The notes: generated from the letters alone by a model not told the origin. A stretch of DNA of 27,235 nt from Porticoccus sp041592135 (GCA_041592135.1 JBFHQR010000019.1), one strand, 5' to 3'. Positions 14,881 through 22,737 are shown, numbered from the stretch's first letter. Translations and numbers: made by a program.

Positions 14881-15786
14881 ATGAAAAACTGGATCCAGCC
14901 GTTGCTCATAACCATCGCCATCTCAGGAGGTGTGTCCGCCTGGGCAGACCATCACTGGAGTGAGGTCAGCTATCAACGGATTCCTGTCGGCGATCACATC
15001 TACGCACTGATGGCGGAGGGCGGCAATATTGCCGTGGCGGTCGGCGAGGAGGGCACTTTTTTGGTGGATGACCAGTTTGCTCCCCTGACCAAGAAACTAC
15101 TGTGGGAAATTGAGCAATTGGGGGGCGGCACGCCGCGCTTTCTGGTCAACACCCACTGGCATTATGACCACACCGGTGGCAATGAAAATCTTGGCGCCGC
15201 CGGCACATTGATCGTGGCCCATGACAATGTTCGCAAACTGCTATCGGTCGACGGTCATCTCTCCGCTCTCAATGTGGCTATCAAGGCGCTCGGCAAAGAG
15301 GGGCTGCCGGTCATAACCTTCAGCCGCGATACCAGTTTTCACATCAATGGTGAAACGATCCGGGTTTTTCACGTCGAGCACGCGCACACCGATGGGGATG
15401 CCGTAGTGCACTTCCAGAAAGCCAATGTGATCCACGCTGGAGATGTCTGGTTTAACGGTTTCTACCCGTTTATCGATGTGGAGCACGGTGGCAGTCTTGC
15501 CGGCATACTGGCGGCGTCGGAGCAGATCATCGCCCTGGCGGATGAACAGACAAAAATTATTCCCGGCCACGGTCCGGTGGGCAGTCGGGATGAATTAATT
15601 CATTACCGGGACATGCTCAGCCAGGTTTTGACGACCCTGGCAGCGTTGAAGAAGCAGGGTAAATCACTGGAACAGGTTATCGCCATGCAGCCCATAGCAT
15701 CACTGGATGCAGAATGGGGTGATGGATATTTTTCGTCGGAAAAATGGTTGGAAATAATTTACAGCGGCTTGGAAGTGCCTCGATAA
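14881..15786 (+). CDS. Exported metallo-beta-lactamase-fold hydrolase
   Basis: The start is set at ATG 14881, which gives an N-terminal signal peptide (MKNWIQPLLITIAISGGVSAWA) and 301 residues; the open frame further upstream runs through non-coding sequence. The metal-binding set is complete: HWHYDH (His92, His94, Asp96, His97), His169 in HAHTDGD, Asp188 in GDVWF and His230 in PGHGP. This is the MBL fold with a dinuclear zinc site, predicted to be periplasmic. The family includes lactamases, lactonases and other hydrolases, and the substrate cannot be read from sequence; I do not claim resistance. Its stop codon abuts the next gene directly, and the genes for a GNAT enzyme and a ceramidase-like protein follow, suggesting a three-gene unit. 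Confidence 0.87.
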   Translation: MKNWIQPLLITIAISGGVSAWADHHWSEVSYQRIPVGDHIYALMAEGGNIAVAVGEEGTFLVDDQFAPLTKKLLWEIEQLGGGTPRFLVNTHWHYDHTGGNENLGAAGTLIVAHDNVRKLLSVDGHLSALNVAIKALGKEGLPVITFSRDTSFHINGETIRVFHVEHAHTDGDAVVHFQKANVIHAGDVWFNGFYPFIDVEHGGSLAGILAASEQIIALADEQTKIIPGHGPVGSRDELIHYRDMLSQVLTTLAALKKQGKSLEQVIAMQPIASLDAEWGDGYFSSEKWLEIIYSGLEVPR

Positions 15787-16350
15787 ATGCTTGAATTCAG
15801 AGCGGCCAAAAAAGAAGATTGTCGCACCATCGCGGCGCTCTACAGTATTTCCTCGGATGGGGTGGCTGACTATATCTGGAGTAAGTTGTCAGAGGCTGGC
15901 GAAAATATATTGGATGTGGGCCAGCGGCGCTATGAACAGGAAGAAAGTGTTTTCAGTTATAAAAATTGCATTATTGCAGAGCGGGATAAAAAAATAGTCG
16001 GAATGCTGGTGGCGTTTCCCATGAAAAGTGACGGCGAGATCGCCGAAGATCCCGTGCTGGCGCCCTATAGGAAACTCGAGGCCAACAATAGTTTTTATGT
16101 CTGCGGGGTAGCCCTGATGCCTGAATATCGAGGCCAGGGGATCGGCTCAGAGTTGATGAAACTGGCTGAACAGCAAGCCAGAATGCGAAAGTTTCATACC
16201 CTCAGTCTGGTGGTATTCGAGCAAAATATCCGGGCAATGAAACTCTACCAGCAGCTGGGTTACCGGGAAATACAGCGCGAAAAAATAGTACCCCATCCCC
16301 TCATTCGCGCCGCCGGCGACGCAATATTGATGGTTAAGGAAATAACCTGA
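15787..16350 (+). CDS. GNAT-family N-acetyltransferase
   Basis: The 187-residue protein has the acetyl-CoA pyrophosphate-binding motif VALMPEYRGQGIGSELM (motif A, RGQGIG at 115-120) and the late motif NIRAMKLYQQLGYRE (147-161), both diagnostic for GNAT enzymes. The preceding half (strand MLEFRAAKKEDC, then about 65-85 VGMLVAF) is the usual N-lobe. Small-molecule or protein amino groups are the likely acceptors, but the substrate is unknown. The ATG immediately follows the stop of the hydrolase gene, and the next gene begins 5 bases after this stop, so the three are probably co-translated. From about 15900 the DNA becomes richer in A and T than the surroundings. Confidence 0.88.
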   Translation: MLEFRAAKKEDCRTIAALYSISSDGVADYIWSKLSEAGENILDVGQRRYEQEESVFSYKNCIIAERDKKIVGMLVAFPMKSDGEIAEDPVLAPYRKLEANNSFYVCGVALMPEYRGQGIGSELMKLAEQQARMRKFHTLSLVVFEQNIRAMKLYQQLGYREIQREKIVPHPLIRAAGDAILMVKEIT

Positions 16351-16354
16351 ATTA

Positions 16355-17113
16355 ATGATATACAAAAGCAAAATTATTTTCGGTTTTTCATTTTTTATTA
16401 TTTTTTGCGTTTTCACATTTATCAATCCCATCCCGCAGCCTGAAAAATACAATATTTTCTCAGACACGCGCATATTTTTTGGCATTAATAATTTCTTTGA
16501 TGTGATTTCCAATAGCCTTTTTCTAATAATTGGTTTGCTGGGCATTGTTCTGGAGATGCAGAAAAAATTGGTGCAAGACAGATTGCCGGGAATACCGATA
16601 TACCGAATATTATTTGTCGGTGTTTTTCTCACCGGCGTCGGCTCAATGTATTTTCACCTGTCGCCAAATAATGACAGCCTGGTGTGGGATCGCCTGCCGA
16701 TGACCATTGTGTTCATGTCACTCACGACGGGAATTTTGTCAGAACATCTGGGGCTCGCCTGGCAGCGCAGGCTGTTTTACCCACTAGTGCTGCTGGGAAT
16801 AGCCTCGGTGTGGTACTGGCATGTCACCGAACAGATTGGGCGTGGTGATTTGCGCCCCTATCTGCTGGTGCAGTTTTTGCCGTTGTTGTTGCTGCCGCTG
16901 GTGATGCTGAGCGAAACCTCGGGGTTCGACCGCCGGGGGATGATCTGGTGGATGCTGGTGTGTTACCTGCTCGCCAAGTTGTGCGAACTCTATGATCGGG
17001 AGATTTGGCAATGGAGCGGCTGGATCAGCGGCCATACCCTGAAACACCTGTTGGCCGCCGCCGCGTTGTTATTGCTGTTGCATATGCTGTACCGCCGTCA
17101 GCGGAAACTATAG
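16355..17113 (+). CDS. Ceramidase-like (CREST superfamily) multi-spanning membrane hydrolase
   Basis: The 252-residue protein has about seven hydrophobic segments, beginning near residues 7-23, 46-66, 83-98 and 115-128, and ending around 233-245. Conserved polar positions match the alkaline ceramidase/CREST pattern: GSMYFHLSPNNDSLVWDRLPMT (Ser97, His101, Asp112) and SGHTLKHLLAAAA (His227 and His231), residues that bind zinc in characterised family members. The likely reaction is amide hydrolysis of a lipid in the membrane, but the bacterial substrate is unknown. The first half is unusually AT-rich with T runs, and the second half returns to the local composition. It follows the GNAT gene with a gap of four bases. 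Confidence 0.8.
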   Translation: MIYKSKIIFGFSFFIIFCVFTFINPIPQPEKYNIFSDTRIFFGINNFFDVISNSLFLIIGLLGIVLEMQKKLVQDRLPGIPIYRILFVGVFLTGVGSMYFHLSPNNDSLVWDRLPMTIVFMSLTTGILSEHLGLAWQRRLFYPLVLLGIASVWYWHVTEQIGRGDLRPYLLVQFLPLLLLPLVMLSETSGFDRRGMIWWMLVCYLLAKLCELYDREIWQWSGWISGHTLKHLLAAAALLLLLHMLYRRQRKL

Positions 17114-17211
17114 GTCGTAGCTATCGGAAAGATAGCCATAATCAAGTAGAGCTATGAAAGGTGGCCGCCTAGAGTAAATGCCATTGATGACACGCAGAGA
17201 GGAGAACCATC

Positions 17212-17466
17212 ATGCAACGTTTTACCATCTTTGGGCATGACGGATGCGGCTTCTGCCGGCAGGCCAAGGCGGTGATGGAAGCCAGGGGGCTGCCCTATCG
17301 CTACGTGAACATCCATGAGGAGGGCATTAGCCCGGCAGACCTGGCCAAAACCATTGGCAAACCGGTGAGTACCGTGCCGCAAATATTTTACGGCGAGCAA
17401 TATATCGGTGGTTACCAGGAGCTCAGCAAATACCTGGAAACCGCAAAAATACCGTCAGTTGCCTAG
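17212..17466 (+). CDS. Glutaredoxin, GrxA-like
   Basis: A small thioredoxin-fold protein of 84 residues that should reduce disulfides with glutathione. The redox motif is GCGFC (Cys12 and Cys15) instead of the usual CPYC, followed by the cis-proline loop STVPQIF (Pro56) and the glutathione-site block IGGYQELSKYL (65-75). The start ATG has a clear ribosome-binding site (GAGGAG, 17200s). The 98 bases before it contain a short hairpin but no gene. It is convergent with yciA, and I see no convincing terminator between them. Confidence 0.88.
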   Translation: MQRFTIFGHDGCGFCRQAKAVMEARGLPYRYVNIHEEGISPADLAKTIGKPVSTVPQIFYGEQYIGGYQELSKYLETAKIPSVA

Positions 17467-17540
17467 GGGAAGGGCGTGCGCGGCCAACAGCCCCGCCGGG
17501 GTCAGCTCGGTGGGGCGATTCAATTGCCCTGATCGATCGA

Positions 17541-17951
17541 TCACGCCCCCCCTGCACGGTCCGGTTTTACCGTTCGGGTCTTGCCATTGTCATCGATGGC
17601 CACAAAAACAAATTGCCCCTCGGTCACCTTGGCCGGTTCATTGGTGGATTCGATATTGATCCACACTTCCACATTGATGGTCATGGAGCTGCGTCCGACC
17701 TGTTTCATGTCGCAATAGCAGCTGACGATGGCGCCGACCGGCACCGGGCGCAGGAACGACATTTCACTGATGGCCACTGTCGCCACCCTTCCCCTGGCAA
17801 TGCGCTGTGCCAGGATGGCGCTGCCGAGATCCATTTGGGACATTAGCCAACCGCCGAAGATATCGCCGTTGGCATTGGTGTCCTTCGGCATGGCGATGGT
17901 TTGCAGGGTTAATTCGCCACAGGGTGCCGGTGGCTGGTTGATGGTGCTCAC
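17541..17951 (-). CDS. yciA: Acyl-CoA thioesterase YciA
   Basis: YciA hydrolyses acyl-CoA esters and belongs to the hotdog-fold thioesterases. The 136-residue product (E. coli 132) is very close to the family: TLQTIAMPKDTNANGDIFGGWLMSQMDLGSAI contains the conserved GDIFGGW block with the catalytic acid, followed by FLRPVPVGAIVSCY and TINVEVWINIE. The start is GTG at 17951, with GAGGA 7 bases upstream. It lies 40 bases downstream of dctM on the same strand and may be cotranscribed with the TRAP genes. Confidence 0.93.
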   Translation of the reverse strand: MSTINQPPAPCGELTLQTIAMPKDTNANGDIFGGWLMSQMDLGSAILAQRIARGRVATVAISEMSFLRPVPVGAIVSCYCDMKQVGRSSMTINVEVWINIESTNEPAKVTEGQFVFVAIDDNGKTRTVKPDRAGGA

Positions 17952-17991
17952 AAACTGTTCCTCTTATCTGTCTTTATTGTTATTCAGATTG

Positions 17992-19365
17992 CTAGAAAAC
18001 GACAGTTGGCAACCAGGTGGCCAGGGCGGGCCACAGGGCCAGTAACAGCATCAGCAATAGTTGGATGGTAATAAAAGGTACCACACCGCGATAGATATCG
18101 CCGGTGGTCACTGAAGCAGGTGCAACACCGCGCAGGTAAAACAGGGCGAATCCGAACGGCGGGGTCAAAAAAGACGTCTGCAGGTTGATGGCGATCATCA
18201 CGCCGAGCCACACCGGGTCGAGCCCCATGGCCAGCAATACCGGGCCGACAATGGGCACCACCACAAAGGTGATCTCGATAAAATCGAGAATAAAACCGAG
18301 CAGGAAAATCACCAGCATCACCACCAGGGTGGCGCCGATCACGCCGCCGGGGATATGGTTGAACAGCTGTGCGACCAGTTCTTCACCGCCAAAGCCGCGG
18401 AACACCAGGGAGAATACCGCCGCACCGATCAGAATCAGGAACACCATGGCGGTGACTTCGGTGGTGGCGCGGGTAACTTCCCGCAGCCGCGGCAGGGTCA
18501 GTTGTCGGCGCGCCAATGCCAGCAGCGTGGCGCCCATTGCACCCACCCCCGCCGCTTCTGTGGGGGTGGCGGCGCCGCTGAGAATGGAGCCGAGCACGGC
18601 GACAATCAGTGCAACCGGCGGCAGCAGACTGCGCAACAGCCGCGCAACGCTGATCCGTTCACCCGCCTGAGCGGCCGCGGCAACCGGCGCTGAAGCGGGC
18701 TTCAGGCGGGAAATCACCAGCAGGTAGCCGATATAGAGCGCCACCAGCAAAAGGCCGGGGATGATGGCGCCCACAAACAGGTCGCCGATGGAGACGGTTT
18801 TCGGGGTGAAAATCCCCAGACTCAACTGGGCCTGCTGGTAAGCGCTGGAGAGGATGTCCCCCAATAACACCAGGGCGATGGAGGGGGGAATGATTTGCCC
18901 CAGGGTGCCGGTGGCGCAGATGGCGCCGGTGGCGAGTGCCGGATCGTAACCCCGTTTCAGCATGGTGGGCAGCGACATCAGTCCCATGGTGACCACCGTG
19001 GCGCCGACAATACCGGTGCTGGCCGCCAGCAGCATGCCCACTACCACTACCGAAATGCCCAGCCCGCCTTTGAATCTGCCGAATAACAGCGCCATGCTGT
19101 CGAGTAGGTCTTCCGCCAGCTTGGATTTTTCCAGCATCACCCCCATCAGCACGAACAGGGGCACCGCGATCAGGGTGGTATTGTCCATGGTGCCGTAGAG
19201 GCGATTGGGCAGGGCGTGCAGGAACGACAGGTCGAAATGACCGCTGGCCGTGCCCGCCAGGGCAAACAACAGTGCCGTGCCCGCCAGCGTCAGGGCTACG
19301 GGGTAGCCCGCCATCAAAGCCAGGCAGGCCACGGCAAACATCAGCAGGGGGATATAGTCCGCCAT
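17992..19365 (-). CDS. dctM: TRAP transporter large permease (DctM type)
   Basis: This 457-residue protein is the large membrane subunit of a tripartite ATP-independent periplasmic transporter, which imports organic anions with sodium. It has about a dozen hydrophobic segments and the family blocks PLFVLMGVMLEKSKLAEDLLD, GTLGQIIPPSIALVLLGD and LDFIEITFVVVPIVGPVLLAMGLDPVWLGVMIAINLQTSFLTPPFGFALFYLRG (conserved around 380-430). The start ATG overlaps the dctQ stop by one base (TGATG), showing translational coupling. No binding-protein (dctP) gene is next to it in this window, so the substrate cannot be assigned. Confidence 0.92.
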   Translation of the reverse strand: MADYIPLLMFAVACLALMAGYPVALTLAGTALLFALAGTASGHFDLSFLHALPNRLYGTMDNTTLIAVPLFVLMGVMLEKSKLAEDLLDSMALLFGRFKGGLGISVVVVGMLLAASTGIVGATVVTMGLMSLPTMLKRGYDPALATGAICATGTLGQIIPPSIALVLLGDILSSAYQQAQLSLGIFTPKTVSIGDLFVGAIIPGLLLVALYIGYLLVISRLKPASAPVAAAAQAGERISVARLLRSLLPPVALIVAVLGSILSGAATPTEAAGVGAMGATLLALARRQLTLPRLREVTRATTEVTAMVFLILIGAAVFSLVFRGFGGEELVAQLFNHIPGGVIGATLVVMLVIFLLGFILDFIEITFVVVPIVGPVLLAMGLDPVWLGVMIAINLQTSFLTPPFGFALFYLRGVAPASVTTGDIYRGVVPFITIQLLLMLLLALWPALATWLPTVVF

Positions 19366-19922
19366 CAGAACATGCCCTCCTGCTGCTCGCCCAGGTGTTC
19401 ACCGCCCGCGCCAAAAAAGAACAGCAGGTTTTTGAGGAACTCGGCCAGCCCCTGCAATAACAGGGTGAGTGGCATCACCAGCAACAGGGACTTCAGCAGA
19501 TAGACCCAGTGCAGGCCGCGGGCCTCCTTGGAAACCTCGTGAATGGCCCAGCTGTTGGCGACATAGTCCCAACAGAACACCAGTATCAGCAGGCACACCG
19601 GGATCAGGAACAACAGGGTGCCGATGGTATCCACCAGGGCCTGGGTGCGAGGGCTGAAGCGTTGGTAGAGAATATCGACCCGCACATGGCCGCCGCGCTT
19701 CAGGGTGTAGGCGGCGCCCAGCAGAAACAACAGGCTGTGCAGGTAGGTGACCGATTCCTGCAGGGCGATGGAACCAGTTTCCAGAAAGTAGCGCATCACC
19801 ACCACGGTGCAGGTCAGCACCATCATCAGCAGCGTCAACCAGGCGATGAGTCGGCCGGTCCATTCGGTGAAACAGTCGATACCCCTGGCCAGGGTGTCCA
19901 GGGTGCGAATCAGGTTTGGCAT
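19365..19922 (-). CDS. dctQ: TRAP transporter small permease (DctQ type)
   Basis: The small membrane subunit of the TRAP transporter, with four predicted transmembrane helices. The likely start is ATG at 19922 (MPNLIRTLDTLARGID), giving 185 residues; an open frame further upstream runs through the promoter. Helices lie around TGRLIAWLTLLMMVLTCTVVVMRY, SVTYLHSLLFLLGAAYTLKRGGHVRVDIL, TIGTLLFLIPVCLLILVFCW and YLLKSLLLVMPLTLLLQGLAEFLK. The family signature RGGHVRVDILY is clear. It is transcribed divergently from pstS across a 184-bp spacer. Confidence 0.9.
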   Translation of the reverse strand: MPNLIRTLDTLARGIDCFTEWTGRLIAWLTLLMMVLTCTVVVMRYFLETGSIALQESVTYLHSLLFLLGAAYTLKRGGHVRVDILYQRFSPRTQALVDTIGTLLFLIPVCLLILVFCWDYVANSWAIHEVSKEARGLHWVYLLKSLLLVMPLTLLLQGLAEFLKNLLFFFGAGGEHLGEQQEGMF

Positions 19923-19955
19923 GATTTTTTTGTCGTCTCGGCGCAACAGCAAATC

Positions 19956-19985
19956 ATTATAAGGGCAATGATCTGCCGACTTGAA
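19956..19985 (-). promoter_or_regulatory. Probable promoter of dctQ-dctM
   Basis: On the - strand a perfect TATAAT -10 box (19961 to 19956) is preceded at 18 bases by TTCAAG (19985 to 19980), a poor -35 match. The start site would fall about 27 bases before the dctQ ATG. The Pho boxes of pstS begin about 28 bases upstream of this -35. Confidence 0.5.
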
Positions 19986-20013
19986 GAAAAGCAAAACAAC
20001 GACTTTAGTGGGC

Positions 20014-20069
20014 TTGTAACAATTCTGTCATATTGCCTTCATATAGTTGTCACGAATGGCGAATAGCAT
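20014..20069 (+). promoter_or_regulatory. Pho-box array and -10 of the pst operon
   Basis: Four heptamers at exact 11-bp spacing resemble the PhoB-binding unit CTGTCAT: TTGTAAC (20014-20020, weak), CTGTCAT (20025-20031, perfect), CCTTCAT (20036-20042) and TTGTCAC (20047-20053). The spacers are AATT, ATTG and ATAG, AT-rich as expected. Ten bases after the last heptamer lies TAGCAT (20064-20069), a plausible -10, so PhoB would replace a -35 contact. This predicts induction of pstS under phosphate limitation. Confidence 0.85.
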
Positions 20070-20106
20070 GACGTTCGATGTTTAACGATCAGCCTTGGAG
20101 GCAACA

Positions 20107-21234
20107 GTGAAAAACACCCATAAATTTGCAATTGTCGGCGCCGCCATGGCGCTGTCTATGGCCAGCACCGCCGCATTGGCCGCTTCACGCGACTACATCA
20201 GCATCGTCGGTTCCTCAACCGTTTACCCGTTTGCCACCGTTGTGGCCGAGCGCTTCGGTAAATCCACCGGCAACCCTACGCCGAAAGTGGAGTCCACTGG
20301 TACGGGCGGCGGCATGAAGCTGTTCTGCGCCGGTGTCGGCACCGAGAACCCGGATATCACCAATGCTTCACGCCAGATGAAAAAATCCGAATTCGACCTG
20401 TGCCAGGAAAACGGCGTAAAAGACATTATTGAAGTACAGGTTGGTTACGATGGCATTGTGATCGCCAATTCCAAGGCAAGTCCGCTGATGAAGCTGACCC
20501 GCAAGGACCTCTACCTGGCGCTGGCCGCCAAGGTTCCGGGCGCCGATGGCAAACTGATCGACAATCCCTACAAAACCTGGAAAGAGGTCAACCCGACGCT
20601 GCCGAACACCAAGATCGAAGTACTGGGACCGCCGCCCACTTCCGGCACCCGCGATGCCTTTGCCGAACTGGCCATGGAAGGTGGTGCCAAGAAATTCGCC
20701 GACCTGAAAGCACTGAAGGACGCCAAGGATGAAGCCGAGATCAAGTCGCTGATGGCCAAACTGGGCATCCCCGCCAGTGCGTTTAATGCCAAGGGCGAAA
20801 AGGTCTTCCAGGCCGTGACCCAAGCGGTTCGTGAAGATGGTCCCTACATTGAAGCCGGCGAGAACGACAACCTGATCATCCAGAAGCTGGAAGCCAACCA
20901 CAATGCCATGGGCATCTTTGGTTACTCCTTCCTGGATCAGAACGCCGACAAGGTGCAGGGCTCCATCATTGAGGGTGTTGCTCCCGAGTTTGATACCATT
21001 GCCGACAAGTCTTACAGCGTTTCACGTCCCCTGTACTTCTATGTGAAAAAAGCCCATGTCGGCGTGGTTCCCGGCATCGACGGCTTCCTGGCAGAGTTCA
21101 CTTCCGAGAAAGCCTGGGGTGAAGATGGCTACCTGGCGGAAAAAGGCTTGATCCCGATGGGTGCCAATCTGCGCACGGCGACCGGTGCCGACGTGGTCAA
21201 CCTGAAGCCGATGGCGGCGGAAGGCCTGAACTAA
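20107..21234 (+). CDS. pstS: Phosphate ABC transporter periplasmic binding protein PstS
   Basis: PstS captures phosphate in the periplasm and delivers it to PstCA. The start is GTG at 20107, with GGAGG at 20097-20101; it gives a signal peptide (MKNTHKFAIVGAAMALSMASTAALA) and a 375-residue precursor. Binding-site motifs are SIVGSSTVYPFA near the mature N-terminus, the loop ESTGTGGGMKLFCAG, SRQMKKSE and GPPPTSGTRDAF. The form with a long insert after EVQVGYDGI and with GMKLFCAGVG is that of marine and Pseudomonas-like PstS. It is the first gene of the operon and is separated from pstC by a strong hairpin. Confidence 0.95.
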   Translation: MKNTHKFAIVGAAMALSMASTAALAASRDYISIVGSSTVYPFATVVAERFGKSTGNPTPKVESTGTGGGMKLFCAGVGTENPDITNASRQMKKSEFDLCQENGVKDIIEVQVGYDGIVIANSKASPLMKLTRKDLYLALAAKVPGADGKLIDNPYKTWKEVNPTLPNTKIEVLGPPPTSGTRDAFAELAMEGGAKKFADLKALKDAKDEAEIKSLMAKLGIPASAFNAKGEKVFQAVTQAVREDGPYIEAGENDNLIIQKLEANHNAMGIFGYSFLDQNADKVQGSIIEGVAPEFDTIADKSYSVSRPLYFYVKKAHVGVVPGIDGFLAEFTSEKAWGEDGYLAEKGLIPMGANLRTATGADVVNLKPMAAEGLN

Positions 21235-21283
21235 GCTTCTCACCAAATTATAAGTGGCTTCTCCCACGAGCTGTTATAGACTC

Positions 21284-21315
21284 GGGCCTGACGCAAGTTA
21301 GGCCCTGTTTTTTTT
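21284..21315 (+). terminator. Partial terminator/attenuator between pstS and pstC
   Basis: GGGCCTGAC (21284-21292) pairs with GTTAGGCCC (21297-21305), with one G-T pair and a GCAA tetraloop, followed by TG and eight T (21308-21315). It lies 49 bases after pstS. Since pstC-pstA-pstB have no obvious promoter, it probably lets only part of the transcripts through, giving an excess of PstS. Confidence 0.87.
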
Positions 21316-21348
21316 GCAATAACCAGAAATCTTGTCGGGAATACAGTC

Positions 21349-22737
21349 ATGCAAACAGCGAATCTCCTGATTGTACTGCTCGCCCTGAGCGCCGTTGCCT
21401 ACCTGATGGCACACAGCCGTTCAGTGGCTTTGGCGCGGCCGCTGGGGGGCATAAGACACCTGCATTCCCTGCCCTTTTTCTACGGCATGCGAGCCTCCAT
21501 CTGGTGCGCACTGCCCGCTATTTTGTTGTTGGCACTGTGGTTGATGTTCGACGAGCCAGTCATCAGCATGGTGTTGCTGGACGGGCTGCCGGCTTCCCAC
21601 CAGCCGCTGACAACGGCAGATCACAATCTGCTGTTAAACAGTATCGAAAACCTGGCCAGCGGCGCGCTCAGCGAAGAGGGTGCCGACCCGGTGTTGCTGG
21701 CCGCAGCGGAACAACTCAACAGTCTGCGCCATACCGGCCAGCTGCTGGTGACGGCGGTGGCGCTGTCCCTGGGCGTGCTGGGCCTCGGCTGGGGTTGGGT
21801 GAAAGTGTCGCCGCAATTGCGGGCCCGGCAACAGGTGGAGCGAGTGTTCAAGAACCTGCTGCTCGCCTGTGCCTGTGTCGCCATTCTCACCACCCTGGGT
21901 ATCCTGCTCTCGGTGTTGTTTGAGTCATTGCGTTTTTTCAAGGCCATTCCGGTGACGGACTTTTTGTTCGGTACCGAGTGGAGCCCGCAGATGGCCATTC
22001 GTGCGGATCAGGTGGGTTCATCCGGCAGCTTCGGCGCCATCCCCCTGTTTGTCGGCACCATGCTGATCTCCCTGATCGCGATGATCGTGGCGGTGCCGGT
22101 GGGGTTGATGTCGGCAATCTACCTGGCGGAATACGCTTCGCCCCGATTTCGCAACCTGGCCAAGCCGGCGCTGGAAATCCTCGCCGGCATTCCCACTGTG
22201 GTGTACGGTTTTTTTGCCGCCCTCACCGTGGCGCCCTTCCTGCGCCAGACCGGAGAAAGCATGGGCCTTGCCGTTTCGTCCGAGAGCGCGCTGGCGGCCG
22301 GCCTGGTGATGGGGGTGATGATTATCCCGTTTGTCTCATCGCTGGCCGATGACGTTATCAATGCGGTGCCGCAAAGCCTGCGGGATGGCTCCCTGGGACT
22401 CGGCGCCACCAAATCTGAAACCATCAAACAGGTGATCTTCCCGGCGGCCCTGCCCGGTATTGTCGGCGGTGTGCTGCTGGCGGTATCGCGGGCTATCGGC
22501 GAAACCATGATTGTGGTGATGGCGGCGGGTCTGGCCGCCAAACTGACCGTGAACCCACTGGAGACGGTCACCACGGTGACGGTGCAGATCGTTACCCTGC
22601 TGGTGGGTGATCAGGAATTTGACAGCCCCAAAACCCTGGCGGCATTTGCCCTCGGCTTGATGCTGTTTCTTGTGACGCTGGTGCTGAACTTTGTCGCCCT
22701 GCGCGTGGTTAAAAAATACCGGGAACAATATGACTGA
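21349..22737 (+). CDS. pstC: Phosphate ABC transporter permease PstC
   Basis: PstC is one of the two membrane subunits of the high-affinity phosphate importer. The product is 462 residues, longer than the 319 of E. coli PstC: an N-terminal extension with three hydrophobic segments and a loop of about 80 residues (LDGLPASHQPLTTADHN region) precedes the standard permease domain. The permease core starts near residue 230 and shows IPLFVGTMLISLIAMIVAVPVG, the ABC-loop AEYASPRFRNLAKPALEILAGIPTVVYG and the coupling motif LRDGSLGLGATKSETIKQVIFP. This long form is common in Pseudomonas relatives. Its stop overlaps the pstA start by eight bases. Confidence 0.95.
   Translation: MQTANLLIVLLALSAVAYLMAHSRSVALARPLGGIRHLHSLPFFYGMRASIWCALPAILLLALWLMFDEPVISMVLLDGLPASHQPLTTADHNLLLNSIENLASGALSEEGADPVLLAAAEQLNSLRHTGQLLVTAVALSLGVLGLGWGWVKVSPQLRARQQVERVFKNLLLACACVAILTTLGILLSVLFESLRFFKAIPVTDFLFGTEWSPQMAIRADQVGSSGSFGAIPLFVGTMLISLIAMIVAVPVGLMSAIYLAEYASPRFRNLAKPALEILAGIPTVVYGFFAALTVAPFLRQTGESMGLAVSSESALAAGLVMGVMIIPFVSSLADDVINAVPQSLRDGSLGLGATKSETIKQVIFPAALPGIVGGVLLAVSRAIGETMIVVMAAGLAAKLTVNPLETVTTVTVQIVTLLVGDQEFDSPKTLAAFALGLMLFLVTLVLNFVALRVVKKYREQYD

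Noticed and set aside
15362..15380. Third parS-like site in the MBL hydrolase gene, at its VFHVEH codons
   Set aside because: The codons differ (TTTTTCACGTCGAGCA); the best alignment to the other parS form TGTTTCACGTGAAACA is about 12 of 16 and the palindrome is lost.
14881..15786. MBL-fold protein as an antibiotic-resistance beta-lactamase
   Set aside because: The zinc motifs are shared by many hydrolases; nothing in the sequence or neighbourhood points to beta-lactams.
17118..17137. Hairpin GCTATC/GATAGC after the ceramidase-like gene as a terminator
   Set aside because: The stem is only about six pairs and is not followed by a T run; it may be incidental.
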